From: Methanoregula sp.
Lineage (GTDB): Archaea; Halobacteriota; Methanomicrobia; Methanomicrobiales; Methanospirillaceae
Direction of reading: 5' to 3'
NCBI GenBank assembly: GCA_026625165.1
Contig: CP112999.1
Span: 2,050,741-2,114,740, forward strand
Length of the DNA stretch: 64,000 nt
Positions 55,394-64,000 of the stretch are shown here, piece by piece. The notes under the pieces are model-generated. The model worked only from the letters and a program-made list of their open reading frames with translations, was not told the DNA's origin and searched no databases. How positions within the stretch are numbered: the first letter of the stretch is position 1; each line of letters opens with the position of its first letter. A program made the position numbers and the translations under genes.

Positions 55394-57022
55394 ATGCGTG
55401 CAGATGAGGGTGGAACGGATTGCCATGTGCTGGTGATTGGCAGCGGTGGCGCAGGAGTGCGTGCAGCAATCGAAGCGTCAGCATATGGCGATGTTGTGCT
55501 CATCTCCAAAACGATTGTTGGAAAGGGAGGATGTACCCCGATGGCAGAGGGGGGCTACAATGCCGTACTCCGGGAACAGGACTCCTGCGGGATCCATTTC
55601 GAGGACACGATGAAAGGGGGTGCGTTCCTCAACGACCCGGATCTTGTAAAAATACTTGTTGCCGAGTCCCCGCAGCGGATGGATGACCTGATCCGCTGGG
55701 GCGCAGTCTTTGACGTGACAGAGGACAGCAAGGTTGCCCAGCGCCCGTTCGGGGGACAGCGGTTCCCGCGGACATGCTATGCCGGCGACCGTACCGGTCA
55801 CGAGATGATGACGACACTTGTGGAACGGCTCAACGGACTTCCGGTCGAGACGCTGGCCGATACAACGGTTATCGATCTTCTCAAAGACGGCGACCGCGTC
55901 ATAGGGGCATGCGCACTGGATGAAAAGGGTGATCTGATCACCATAACAGCAGACAGTACCATCCTTGCAACTGGGGGAGGGACGCGGGTGTTTGACATCT
56001 CCACAAATTCGGCAAGCGGGACCGGAGACGGCTATGCAATCGGGTACCGGGCCGGGGCGGAACTGATCGATATGGAGATGGTGCAGTTCCACCCGACCGG
56101 TGCGGTCTTCCCGTATGACGCACGCGGGAGGCTTGTTACTGAGGCGGTGAGGGGTGAGGGGGGCGTCCTTAAGAACATGCTCGGTGAGCGGTTCATGAAA
56201 CAGTATGACCCGGAACGGATGGAGCTCTCCACCCGTGACGTGGTCGCACGGTCGATTGCCTCGGAGATTAACAAAGGGCGCGGCACGAAGAACGGCGGGG
56301 TGTATCTTGATGTCACCCACCTGCCCAGTGAACAGATCGAGAGCCGGCTTCCGGTGATGCTCGAACAGTTCCTCAAGTTCGGTGTTGACATCAGGACTGA
56401 ACCGATGGAGGTGGCGCCAACTGCACACCATATTATGGGCGGACTCCGGATCACTCCGCGATGCGAGACAACACTCCCGGGGCTCTTTGCCTGTGGCGAG
56501 GTTTCGGGTGGAGTACATGGCGCAAACCGGCTCGGGGGTAACGCACTTGCGGAAACACAGGTTTTCGGGAGACGGGCTGGAGAATCTGCGGGAATGTCAG
56601 AAAAACGGATTAAAACCGTCAATGCCCTCCAAATAGAGGCTCAGCAGGAACGGCTCTTACGGTTCCTGGATGGGGCAACCAGACCTGTAACCGTTGCACA
56701 GCAACTCCAGCTCGCAATGTGGGAAGGGGCTGGGATCTTCCGGAATGCAAATGATCTCCGTTCAACTCTTGTAAAGGTGATGCACCTTCCCGCATCTGAC
56801 CTTAAAGCTGAATCTGCACGTAACTATATTGAGTGCTGCACGGTTCAGAATATGTGCCTTACCGCATCGCTTATCTGCAAGAGCGCTCTCCTTCGCCCAG
56901 AGTCGCGGGGGGCACACGTGCGCACCGATATCTGCCATGCATGGGATGCAACTTCCTCGCCGTTTGCGCACACATACATATCGCAAGCCCGTGAAGGGAT
57001 TGAGAGGAGGGTGTACACATGA
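55394..57022 (+). CDS. tfrA: Thiol:fumarate reductase subunit A
   Basis: The flavoprotein subunit that reduces fumarate to succinate while CoM-SH and CoB-SH are oxidised to the heterodisulfide. Starting at ATG 55394, it has 542 residues. The FAD site is VIGSGGAGVRAA, and the succinate dehydrogenase-type active site is seen in MVQFHPTG and HxMGGLRI (HHIMGGL). The lysC gene is divergent 61 nt away. The stop overlaps tfrB by 4 nt. Confidence 0.93.
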   Translation: MRADEGGTDCHVLVIGSGGAGVRAAIEASAYGDVVLISKTIVGKGGCTPMAEGGYNAVLREQDSCGIHFEDTMKGGAFLNDPDLVKILVAESPQRMDDLIRWGAVFDVTEDSKVAQRPFGGQRFPRTCYAGDRTGHEMMTTLVERLNGLPVETLADTTVIDLLKDGDRVIGACALDEKGDLITITADSTILATGGGTRVFDISTNSASGTGDGYAIGYRAGAELIDMEMVQFHPTGAVFPYDARGRLVTEAVRGEGGVLKNMLGERFMKQYDPERMELSTRDVVARSIASEINKGRGTKNGGVYLDVTHLPSEQIESRLPVMLEQFLKFGVDIRTEPMEVAPTAHHIMGGLRITPRCETTLPGLFACGEVSGGVHGANRLGGNALAETQVFGRRAGESAGMSEKRIKTVNALQIEAQQERLLRFLDGATRPVTVAQQLQLAMWEGAGIFRNANDLRSTLVKVMHLPASDLKAESARNYIECCTVQNMCLTASLICKSALLRPESRGAHVRTDICHAWDATSSPFAHTYISQAREGIERRVYT

Positions 57023-58479
57023 ACCGCCTTACCGTAGAGGTATACCGGTTCGATCCCACTACAGATACCAGTGGGAGGCTCGTCCCTTACACCGTTCAGA
57101 TGAACGAAGGCGCCCGGGTTCTTCATGTGCTTCACGCGATCCACGATTCGATCGACCAGACGCTCTCGTACCGGTACTGCTGCGGATCCGGGCAGTGCGG
57201 AAGCTGTGCAGTGCAGGTAAACGGTGAACCGGTGCTAGCCTGCATGGAGGAGGCACGGGATGGCATGATCATCGAACCGTTAAAACTCGCGATAAAAAGA
57301 GACCTTGTTGTCGATCTCGCACAAAATCTTGACTCAATTGCATTCCTTACTCCAAAATCAGAGCTCGTGATGCCGGCAAAGGAAGAGATCGATGCGATAA
57401 AACCGCTCCGGAGCTGTATTGAATGCCTCTGCTGCGTCTCGGTGTGTCCCGCCATGGACGTGACAAAATTTCTCGGCCCCACGGCGATGCGACAGGAAAT
57501 GCGGCTCACGCTTGACCCACGGGACTCAAAAGACCGGATCCCGGAAGCGGTTGAACAGGGTCTGTTCACCTGCACCTCCTGCCAGGCATGCTGGAAGGTA
57601 TGCCCAAAGGATATCGAAATTCCGGGCAAAGCGATCGAGAAGCTACGTGCCCTCGCAAACAAAAAAGGTTTCACGCTCCCACGTCACCAGGAGGTGGCAG
57701 CACTTGTCAGGGAAACGGGAAGGAGCGTTACCCGCATTGAGCCGACATTTTTGGAACACGCAGGAGAGGTGCTGGAGCCTTTCGGTACAAGAATCCCCAA
57801 AACAACGATAGGTTTTTTTGTGGGGTGCATGTACAATATGCGCCTGCCAAAAACGGCGCTTGATGCCATGGAGGTCCTCAGACGCAATGGGTTCCGTATC
57901 ATTATTCCCAAAGAGCAGGTCTGTTGTGGTTCACCGCTTATCCGGACCGGCCAGCTTGATTATCTCGATGCACTGAAACGGAAGAATATTGAAACATTCA
58001 GGTCCCGGGGGGTAGACGCCGTTATGACAATGTGTGCCGGGTGTGGTTCCACGCTGAAAAACGATTACAAGAATCTGCCGTTTACGGTCATGGACATCAA
58101 CGAGGTGCTTACAAAATACGGAATTGAGCCCCCGGCACACCTGCCAATCAGGGCCACATATCATGATCCCTGCCATCTCCTTCGCGGGCAGGGTATCCGC
58201 GAACAACCCCGGCAGCTGATCCGGCAGGTCGTGGATCTTATTGAGATGCCCGCAATATGCTGCGGTTCAGGCGGGGGTGTGAAATCCGGAATGCCGGATG
58301 AGGCGGCCGCGCTTGGCAAACGAAGAGGCGAGGAGATTCAAAAGACAAAGGCGGATATCGTAATATCATCATGCCCGTTCTGCGAGTTCCATATTGCCGG
58401 ACACACAGATCTCCCGGTAAAGAATATCGCAAGTATTCTGCTAGAAGGTTACAGGCAGAAAGATAAAAAAGGACAATAA
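57019..58479 (+). CDS. tfrB: Thiol:fumarate reductase subunit B
   Basis: A 486-residue iron-sulfur subunit that takes electrons from CoM-SH and CoB-SH. It has a plant-type [2Fe-2S] domain (CCGSGQCGSC...C), two cluster motifs (CIECLCCVSVCP and CTSCQACWKVCP) and two HdrB-like CCG domains (VCCGSPL and ICCGSGGG). The last part matches the catalytic subunit of heterodisulfide reductase, which explains the thiol specificity. Confidence 0.94.
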   Translation: MNRLTVEVYRFDPTTDTSGRLVPYTVQMNEGARVLHVLHAIHDSIDQTLSYRYCCGSGQCGSCAVQVNGEPVLACMEEARDGMIIEPLKLAIKRDLVVDLAQNLDSIAFLTPKSELVMPAKEEIDAIKPLRSCIECLCCVSVCPAMDVTKFLGPTAMRQEMRLTLDPRDSKDRIPEAVEQGLFTCTSCQACWKVCPKDIEIPGKAIEKLRALANKKGFTLPRHQEVAALVRETGRSVTRIEPTFLEHAGEVLEPFGTRIPKTTIGFFVGCMYNMRLPKTALDAMEVLRRNGFRIIIPKEQVCCGSPLIRTGQLDYLDALKRKNIETFRSRGVDAVMTMCAGCGSTLKNDYKNLPFTVMDINEVLTKYGIEPPAHLPIRATYHDPCHLLRGQGIREQPRQLIRQVVDLIEMPAICCGSGGGVKSGMPDEAAALGKRRGEEIQKTKADIVISSCPFCEFHIAGHTDLPVKNIASILLEGYRQKDKKGQ

Positions 58480-58489
58480 ATCCTGTTTT

Positions 58490-59653
58490 TTATGTATCCG
58501 GTCTCCTGTTCCGCATCACATAGCCATGTGCTTCAAGGGCAGCTTTTGCACCTTCGCCGGCAGCGATGACGATCTGTTTGCTCTTTACAGAAGTGACATC
58601 CCCCGCAGCGAAGATGCCGGGCACACTTGTGTGACAGTTGATATCGATTGCCACTTCGCCTCGTTCGTTGAGTGTGACAAGGTCTTTTACGATAAGGGTG
58701 TTTGGCTGCCAGCCAATTTCCACAAAGAGCCCGTCAACCTTGAGGGTCTGTTCGGCACCCTTATCATCCCTGATGGTAATTCCTGTCAGGAACCCGTCAC
58801 CATGCAGTGCAGATATCTGTGCCGGCATATGGATCATGATGGAAGGTTTTGATTTAAGCATATCAAGATAAACTTCATCGGCGCGGATGCTTTTGCGCAC
58901 GATCAGGCTGACCGATGCAGCAATGCTGCTCATCTCGACTGCGGTCTGGAGCGCGGAATTTCCGCCGCCCACAACTGCCACCTTCTTGCCTTGGTAGAGC
59001 GGCCCGTCGCATGTTGAGCAAACAGAAAGCCCGCGCCCGAGGTACTTCTCTTCGCCGGAGACTCCAAGGTTTTTGGGGTGGTTGCCCTGCGCAAGGATAA
59101 TGCTGGTTGCAGAATAGGTTGCACCGGTTGCAGTTTTTACTGTGAAGATGTCCTCCTCCCTTGCGATCCCTTCGACACCGTCAAGTTCAAGCTGGATGTT
59201 TAAGGATCGCGCCTGTTCCTCAAACTTTTTCATCAGGTCTTCTCCCGTGACCATCCGGTAGCCCATATAGTTTTCAATTGCCCATGACTGCAGCGCCTGC
59301 CCCCCGATGTTTTCTGAGATTATGACTGTTTTGAGCATTTTGCGGGCGCAGTACATTCCCGCCGTAAGCCCCGCCGGGCCCGCACCGACGATCAGGACAT
59401 CGAACTGCTGGCTTTTTTCTGTATCCCCGAATAATTCGTTGAGCCGCCGGGAATCAAAACCAACAATAATCTCATCATTGACAGTAATAACAGGAACCCC
59501 TCGTTGTCCTGATATAGCGACCATTTTTTTTGCCGCTTCGACATCATCCCCGACATCGATGCTGGTATAGGGCACATTGTTTTTGTCAAGGAATGCCTTA
59601 GTCATACGGCAGTACGGACAGTTTTTCGTGGAATAGACGCTGACCTTCTGCAT
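58490..59653 (-). CDS. Glutaredoxin-thioredoxin reductase fusion
   Basis: A 387-residue fusion. Residues 1-80 are a glutaredoxin domain with active site CPYC (12-15) and the cis-Pro GVPVITV. Residues about 84-387 are a thioredoxin reductase-like flavoprotein with FAD motif VGAGPAGLTA, redox pair CSTC (212-215), NAD(P)-binding VVGGGNSALQ and C-terminal FAAGDVTS. ATG 59653 is chosen over a GTG one codon earlier. The electron donor could be F420H2, NADPH or ferredoxin; the sequence does not decide. Confidence 0.93.
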   Translation of the reverse strand: MQKVSVYSTKNCPYCRMTKAFLDKNNVPYTSIDVGDDVEAAKKMVAISGQRGVPVITVNDEIIVGFDSRRLNELFGDTEKSQQFDVLIVGAGPAGLTAGMYCARKMLKTVIISENIGGQALQSWAIENYMGYRMVTGEDLMKKFEEQARSLNIQLELDGVEGIAREEDIFTVKTATGATYSATSIILAQGNHPKNLGVSGEEKYLGRGLSVCSTCDGPLYQGKKVAVVGGGNSALQTAVEMSSIAASVSLIVRKSIRADEVYLDMLKSKPSIMIHMPAQISALHGDGFLTGITIRDDKGAEQTLKVDGLFVEIGWQPNTLIVKDLVTLNERGEVAIDINCHTSVPGIFAAGDVTSVKSKQIVIAAGEGAKAALEAHGYVMRNRRPDT

Positions 59654-59780
59654 CACACGGCGTGTGCCTTCAAATTAAAAAAATATGCCGTTCGTATCCT
59701 TGAAAAAAATCATTGGATGTTGTCAGGGTATCGCAATGTTCTTTTTACCCTTTACCCAATACTGCATACGTGAATAGCCT

Positions 59781-61076
59781 GTGATCGTCGGATCCGGTGC
59801 ACGGTTGGTTGGACAGTGTGTCCTTCTCGGGATTCTGGTGTATTTGCTTGCTGCAGGTGTGCATGCTGCTCCCGGCACCACCAGCCCTTCACCTGAGCCG
59901 GTTGCCTACCTGAATATGAATGAAGGAAGCGGGCAGTACCTTCTCGACATTTCAGGCAACGGGAATTCCGGCACGATCCACAACGCTTCACGCACGGACA
60001 ATGGTGCGTGCAGCGGAGGGTTGCAGCTCAGTGGTTCTGGCGAGTATGTCGCAATCCCCTACAGTTCAAAAAACCACCCTGATACAGAGATCACGGTTGA
60101 CCTCTGGTTTGCAATATATTCGTATGACCGGCAGGTCCTGATCTCATCATACAAAGACGGGGGATACCGGATGGCGTTTGATGACGGGGGTGACCTGTGG
60201 TGGACAGTCAGTTCCGTAGGTGCGGGCGATATTGCGGTACCTATCCAGCATGAATACATCCGCCCCAACCAGTGGCACCATGTCGCTGGAACCTATGATG
60301 GCCGCACTGCAAAGATCTACCTTGACGGTATCCTGCGCAATATGGTAAATGCTTCAGGACCGATCCATTATTCCTACAATAATTATGTCATGCTCGGGGT
60401 CGATGCGGGAACTGTCGACCGGCCCGACCCACAGTGCAACGGGTATATGAAAGGCGGGCTTGATGAGGTCAGGATCCATAACCGTGCTCTTACGTATGGA
60501 GAGGTTATGGATGCCCGGTTCAGCTGTACACTGGAGCCGGTGCCTTTGACCTATGAAAAAACACTCCGTACATTGCCTGCGGAGTGCAGCTACCTTTCGA
60601 CTTCGTTTGCTCTGAAAGGCGGTGAGGAAATGGTTCACAGGATTATTATGACGGACGCTCAACAACAGGCCGTCTGGCATGTACAGGTGCCGCCGGGCTC
60701 CACAATCGCGGTGAATGTAAAAGATACATATTCTCAGGTCTACCCTGACGCATGGTATATCGAGATCGATGACGGCACGACCAGGCTCACCCGTTCGGTA
60801 GCATTTCCCAATACCCTCAATACTCCGTCCGAAGCGATCATCCCTTCAGGAAATGCAACCATAATCATCAGGTACTTTGACGGCGTCAACCGTTTCCCTT
60901 CATCCGCTTACATCGAAGTCCATTGCACTGCACCGCCACCCCCAATCCAGGAACCGCCCCACCCGATATTCTCAAATCCCATTATCGTCATCTACTCTGC
61001 ATCATGGGCAACCCTGATTGCCATTGTGCTGGTAATCTTCTGGCTCCACCGGCGCAACAGGGATAAGGTCACATGA
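59781..61076 (+). CDS. LamG-domain surface protein with C-terminal membrane anchor
   Basis: A 431-residue exported protein: signal sequence (about 8-29), a concanavalin-like LamG/Laminin_G_3 domain (about 40-245, with the typical WHHVAGTYDGRTAKIYLDG and GGLDEVRIHNRALT), a second beta-rich domain, a Pro-rich stretch and a single membrane helix (about 403-423) with a basic tail. It would display a glycan-binding domain outside the cell. The start GTG 59781 has no strong ribosome-binding site. Confidence 0.8.
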   Translation: MIVGSGARLVGQCVLLGILVYLLAAGVHAAPGTTSPSPEPVAYLNMNEGSGQYLLDISGNGNSGTIHNASRTDNGACSGGLQLSGSGEYVAIPYSSKNHPDTEITVDLWFAIYSYDRQVLISSYKDGGYRMAFDDGGDLWWTVSSVGAGDIAVPIQHEYIRPNQWHHVAGTYDGRTAKIYLDGILRNMVNASGPIHYSYNNYVMLGVDAGTVDRPDPQCNGYMKGGLDEVRIHNRALTYGEVMDARFSCTLEPVPLTYEKTLRTLPAECSYLSTSFALKGGEEMVHRIIMTDAQQQAVWHVQVPPGSTIAVNVKDTYSQVYPDAWYIEIDDGTTRLTRSVAFPNTLNTPSEAIIPSGNATIIIRYFDGVNRFPSSAYIEVHCTAPPPPIQEPPHPIFSNPIIVIYSASWATLIAIVLVIFWLHRRNRDKVT

Positions 61077-61123
61077 TGCAGTTGCCTGACTTTGAGTTTT
61101 TTAAAATTGTGATGGAAAAATGG

Positions 61124-61627
61124 TTAGATAGTTATCTCGCGAAACTGCTTGCCGAAAACTCCGCAGATAGGACATTTATCCGGGGCTTTTCCCAGCTCGA
61201 TATTCCCGCAGACCGGGCAGAGGAGGATCTTCTCACGGCCCATGTCACTACCCGCCTTTAAAAGCGAAAGTGCCTTTTCATACAGTTTTGCATGCACCTC
61301 TTCTGCTTTCATCGCATAGGTAAAAGCAAGCACGGCATCTGTCTTCTTCTCGCTCTCGGCCACTTTCACAAACCCGGGATACATTTCGGTAAACTCATGG
61401 GTCTCCCCTGCAATGCTCTCTTTGAGGTTGTTCTGCGTGATACCGACAGCCCCGAGCACCTTCAATAGCTTCTTCGCATGAATTGCCTCTGCTTCTGAAG
61501 CTGCTTTGAAAAGTGTCGCAATATTCTTAAAACCCTCGTCTGCAGCCTTGTCAGAAAACGCCTGGTATTTCCGGTTTGCCTGAGATTCGCCGGCATAGGC
61601 TTCCTTTGCATTCTCGACTGTTGCCAT
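61124..61627 (-). CDS. rbr: Rubrerythrin
   Basis: A 167-residue peroxide reductase. The ferritin-like domain (to about 128) has paired carboxylates (GESQANRKY, EAEAIHAKKL, MKAEEVHAKLYEKAL). The C-terminal rubredoxin-type site is CPVC and CPIC. It reduces hydrogen peroxide in anaerobes and may take electrons from rubredoxin-like proteins encoded nearby. Confidence 0.95.
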   Translation of the reverse strand: MATVENAKEAYAGESQANRKYQAFSDKAADEGFKNIATLFKAASEAEAIHAKKLLKVLGAVGITQNNLKESIAGETHEFTEMYPGFVKVAESEKKTDAVLAFTYAMKAEEVHAKLYEKALSLLKAGSDMGREKILLCPVCGNIELGKAPDKCPICGVFGKQFREITI

Positions 61628-61788
61628 GAGGATATACTATGGACAAAAAATACTTAAAGATTCTTCATCGGGCAGTCGGCAGAAAATACCGAGAGCACCG
61701 ATAAAAATTAAAAAGAAAGATTTTTCCTTCATGGAAATGACCGAAAAGAGATGAAATTGTTCGGGCTGGTTCCGGGTGCTGTGACTGC

Positions 61789-62454
61789 ATGAAAAAGATG
61801 AAGGATGTGCTGCCGAGTGATCGCCCCCGCGAGAAGTTAGTGGCAAAAGGTCCGGCGGCGCTCACTGATACAGAGCTTGTCGAGGCAATTATCGGCAGGG
61901 GCACGGTGAAGCGCGATGTCCGGATGATTGCAAGGGATATATCGGAAAAAATCCGTATTGCCAGTGGTCTGCCATCGTATACGGATCTCCGGGATATTGA
62001 GGGAGTTGGGGAGACAAAGGCTGCACAGGTGATGGCATGTTTTGAACTGGGGCGCCGGCATTATGCAGAGAAGAACTGTGCACGCCGGATCATAAAACCC
62101 GAAGACATCCTCCCGCTGGTCGATGAATACCGGGGGCACCGGCAGGAGCACTTTATCTGCATCTCACTCAACGGGGCCGGTGAGATGCTCGGTAAAAGGG
62201 TAATCACCGTGGGGCTCCTCAACCACAGCCTCGTCCACCCGCGGGAAGTCTTTGCAGATCCGATAACCGACCGTGCTGCGTCAATCATCTGCGTCCACAA
62301 CCACCCGTCGGGATCACTCGAACCAAGCTCACAGGATATCGCCATAACCCAACAACTCAAAGATGCCGGAATAACACTCGGGATCCAACTCCTCGACCAT
62401 ATTATCGTGACAAAAGAGGGATTTGTCAGTCTCAAGGAAAGAGGACTGATCTAA
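61789..62454 (+). CDS. radC: RadC-family JAB/MPN protein
   Basis: A 221-residue protein with an N-terminal helix-hairpin-helix-like region and a JAMM metal-binding motif (VHNHPSG followed by Asp at S-Q-D, about residues 164-178). The name RadC is historical; in bacteria its role is unclear, possibly in DNA repair or competence. This member has the complete metal site. Confidence 0.92.
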   Translation: MKKMKDVLPSDRPREKLVAKGPAALTDTELVEAIIGRGTVKRDVRMIARDISEKIRIASGLPSYTDLRDIEGVGETKAAQVMACFELGRRHYAEKNCARRIIKPEDILPLVDEYRGHRQEHFICISLNGAGEMLGKRVITVGLLNHSLVHPREVFADPITDRAASIICVHNHPSGSLEPSSQDIAITQQLKDAGITLGIQLLDHIIVTKEGFVSLKERGLI

Positions 62455-62470
62455 GTCAACGGTCATCCAA

Positions 62471-63067
62471 TCAGTTGTTTTTTAAAAGTACACCCATCGC
62501 AAATCCCTTTTTGTATGCTGCTTCCAGCAGCTCAGGGTGTTTTCCCACATCCTGAATGGTATCCATATCGTTGATCATGAGCTCGTCCCAGTATTTGCAG
62601 TCGATAATATCCAAGAACGCTTCCACGGTCTTCTTTGCCCCGACAAAAACATCCGGGATTTTCATACCGGAGATGCAGATAAAGAGCGCCAAACGGTTTT
62701 TTTTCCGGTCCCGGCTGATGAACGGCTGATTCCTGACGTATTTTGCCATGAAAAAGACCTGGAAACGGTCCATGAACGATTTGAGCTTGCCGGGGATTCC
62801 CATGGTCATGACAGGTGTTGCGATGATAAGGCTGTCCATGTCCTTGAATTTCCCGTACATCGGCTGCATGTCATCGTCCATGATACAGGTGTCATGTTCC
62901 TTACAGAACATCATCTCCATGCAAGACTGGAAATCAAGGTTGGTGACAACAATAGTCTCAGTTTCGCACCCTGCATCCCGTGCTCCCTTCAGTGCTTTTT
63001 CGAGAAGTTTTGCCGTATTTCCCTCGGTGAGCGGGCTCCCGAGCAATCCGATAACCTTCTTTCCCAT
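62471..63067 (-). CDS. NADPH-dependent FMN reductase-like flavoprotein
   Basis: A 198-residue flavodoxin-fold protein starting at ATG 63067. The FMN loop is GSPLTEGNTA (10-19). Three cysteines lie in SCMEMMFCKEHDTC (about 48-61), spaced five and five residues apart, unlike the CxxCxxC of iron-sulfur flavoproteins, so cluster binding is uncertain. The later RKKNRLALFICISGM region suits the family. It is related to the flavoprotein at 43.98 kb. Confidence 0.82.
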   Translation of the reverse strand: MGKKVIGLLGSPLTEGNTAKLLEKALKGARDAGCETETIVVTNLDFQSCMEMMFCKEHDTCIMDDDMQPMYGKFKDMDSLIIATPVMTMGIPGKLKSFMDRFQVFFMAKYVRNQPFISRDRKKNRLALFICISGMKIPDVFVGAKKTVEAFLDIIDCKYWDELMINDMDTIQDVGKHPELLEAAYKKGFAMGVLLKNN

Positions 63068-63193
63068 ATTTATGACTATACCCGGCCCGGTTCGATATAA
63101 CTTTTCATCTGGAATCCTTTCATGTAGCAAATGACTTGCACGAACACAAGTGATAAATACATTTCCGCAACAATGAGAAGTTTGGTGATTTTA

Positions 63194-63424
63194 TTGACCG
63201 AACAGAAGACATACACCGCAGGACAGAAAGTCGGCGCGGGCAAGTACGTCTGCCTTGACTGCGGAAAGGAGTATAACCTTGACAAGAGTGAGCAGGACCT
63301 CAGAAAATGCCCGTCCTGCGCATGCGAGGAGTACCAGTGCTTCCCGATGACCCACATCCGCCCGGATATCAAGACACCGGAGGATGCGAAGCACCCGCCA
63401 AAACGCGGGAAAAGCAACATCTAA
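63194..63424 (+). CDS. Rubredoxin-like zinc-ribbon protein
   Basis: A 76-residue protein. TTG 63194 is chosen because GGTGAT (63184-63189) lies 4 nt before it; an ATG at 63173 has no such site. Two CxxC pairs (CLDC and CPSC), 17 residues apart, form the metal site, and the YTAGQKVGAGKYVCLDCG opening recalls proteins that accompany rubrerythrin. It may be an electron carrier or a zinc-ribbon protein; the sequence does not decide. Confidence 0.7.
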   Translation: MTEQKTYTAGQKVGAGKYVCLDCGKEYNLDKSEQDLRKCPSCACEEYQCFPMTHIRPDIKTPEDAKHPPKRGKSNI

Positions 63425-63551
63425 CCCCATTTTTCTTTCGCATTTGTATAGCCGGTTAACCACCGGTCGTCGAGCCAGTCAGGCAACGCATCTCCGTCAC
63501 CATGACTATCGCTCGCGGCCCGGTTATCATTGATGAATAGAGGAAAAGATC

Positions 63552-63680
63552 ATGGTGAATGTCTCAAAGGAGGGGCAGGTCTTCAAATGCGAGATCTGCG
63601 GTAACGTGGTGATAGTAAAAGAAGCCGGTGGCGGAGAACTTGTCTGCTGCGGCGAACCGATGCAACTGGAGAGTGCGTAA
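63552..63680 (+). CDS. Desulforedoxin-type mini-protein
   Basis: A 42-residue protein with the complete desulforedoxin motif: CEIC near residue 13 and an adjacent Cys pair in VCCGEPM near the C-terminus. This matches the N-terminal domain of desulfoferrodoxin, without the superoxide reductase domain, so it is expected to bind one Fe(SCys)4 centre and carry electrons. The next gene starts 3 nt after its stop, so they are co-transcribed. Confidence 0.85.
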   Translation: MVNVSKEGQVFKCEICGNVVIVKEAGGGELVCCGEPMQLESA

Positions 63681-63683
63681 AAT

Positions 63684-64000
63684 ATGGACAAGAGGATCAA
63701 GGATTTGGAAAAGAAGATCGGCAAGGTTCCCCGGTTCTTCAAGGAACTCTGTGACAAGGATCCAGAGATGTTCGAGATGGTGATGAAGCTGGAAGAGCAC
63801 ATCTGGGACGACGGTAAGCTCTCGCGGAAGACCAAGAAGCTGATCGCAATCGCGATTGCGGCTGCCCTGCGTGACCAGCACGCCGTGCGGGCGCAGCTCT
63901 CCGGCGCGGCAAACCTTGGCGTGACAAAAGAAGAGGTTGATGAGGCGCTTCGGGTGACGTTTCTGCTCTCGGGAATGCCGGCATACGTGTACGGCAAGGC
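63684..64000 (+). CDS. Carboxymuconolactone decarboxylase-family protein, 3' end outside window
   Basis: The 105 visible residues are almost all helical and match the CMD/AhpD fold (KLSRKTKKLIAIAIAAAL then an ALRVTFLLSGMPA helix). The peroxidase-type Cys-x-x-Cys seen in AhpD is missing: the position reads RDQHAVRAQ. It may be a structural or non-redox member. Its start is 3 nt after the desulforedoxin-type gene, which suggests a shared role in oxygen defence. The gene runs off the window. Confidence 0.8.
   Translation, partial: MDKRIKDLEKKIGKVPRFFKELCDKDPEMFEMVMKLEEHIWDDGKLSRKTKKLIAIAIAAALRDQHAVRAQLSGAANLGVTKEEVDEALRVTFLLSGMPAYVYGK

Noticed and set aside
55478-56518. 346-codon open frame opposite tfrA
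   Set aside because: Antisense shadow of a well-supported flavoprotein; His/Cys/Arg-rich and without family features.
61073-61261. 62-codon open frame after the LamG gene
   Set aside because: It overlaps the C-terminal end of rubrerythrin on the other strand and has no family features.

Overview
The window looks like chromosomal DNA of a methanogenic euryarchaeon, most likely of the order Methanomicrobiales (Methanoregula-like). The archaeal markers are an A-type ATP synthase operon in the order H-I-K-E-C-F-A-B-D, a thermosome, membrane-anchored LonB, Nob1, ribosomal protein L37e, an Sm-like protein, archaeal SepF, GfcR and an archaeal-type initiator tRNA. The methanogen marker is a two-gene thiol:fumarate reductase (TfrA/TfrB), the CoM-SH/CoB-SH-dependent fumarate reductase. 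The genus is inference; nothing here fixes the species.

Layout. 0-8.4 kb: a truncated unknown gene, a dihydrolipoamide-dehydrogenase-like flavoprotein, class II lysyl-tRNA synthetase, a rhomboid protease, a methyltransferase, a Yip1-like membrane protein, an odd G-rich palindromic repeat tract, an unknown protein with a structured leader, and RlmH. 8.4-16.5 kb: a ribbon-helix-helix regulator facing a small membrane protein, then a tight six-gene operon: radical SAM protein, Ycf35/DUF1257, Ycf46-like AAA+ ATPase, HEAT-like/15-repeat WD40 protein, lid-less Hsp70 and DUF2997. 16.6-26.1 kb (minus): phosphoglycerate kinase behind the complete ATP synthase operon. 26.2-32.3 kb: a GspE/FlaI-type ATPase with a FlaJ/TadC-type platform protein, divergent from two KaiC/FlaH-like proteins, one with a ruined Walker A. 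32.4-37.2 kb (minus): LonB, TldD, PmbA-like and BofA-like proteins. 37.4-41 kb: PRPP synthetase, Nob1, GfcR, thermosome.

41-48.2 kb is looser accessory DNA: tRNA-Ser, a decayed cation-efflux gene, two cupredoxin lipoproteins (one without copper ligands), an iron-sulfur flavoprotein, a ferritin-VIT1 fusion, an Lhr-like helicase and the stump of a sodium/solute symporter. 48.3-58.5 kb returns to housekeeping: carbinolamine dehydratase-like protein, thioredoxin, initiator tRNA-Met, PurF/L37e/Sm operon, PUA protein, SepF, ZPR1-like protein, PurM, aspartate kinase, TfrAB. 58.5-64 kb is rich in redox and oxygen-protection genes: a glutaredoxin-thioredoxin reductase fusion, rubrerythrin, RadC, a flavoprotein, a rubredoxin-like zinc ribbon, a desulforedoxin-type mini-protein and a CMD-family gene cut by the window end.

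The best candidate for an undescribed system is the 9.2-16.5 kb operon. Ycf35, DUF2997 and Ycf46 are known companions in cyanobacteria and plastids. Here they are joined, with gaps under 30 nt or short overlaps, to a radical SAM enzyme, a long WD40 sensor-like scaffold with near-identical 126-bp internal repeats, and an Hsp70 without its helical lid. The parts suggest an ATP-driven chaperone or remodelling machine with a repeat-variable recognition surface; a stress-response or conflict role is inference.
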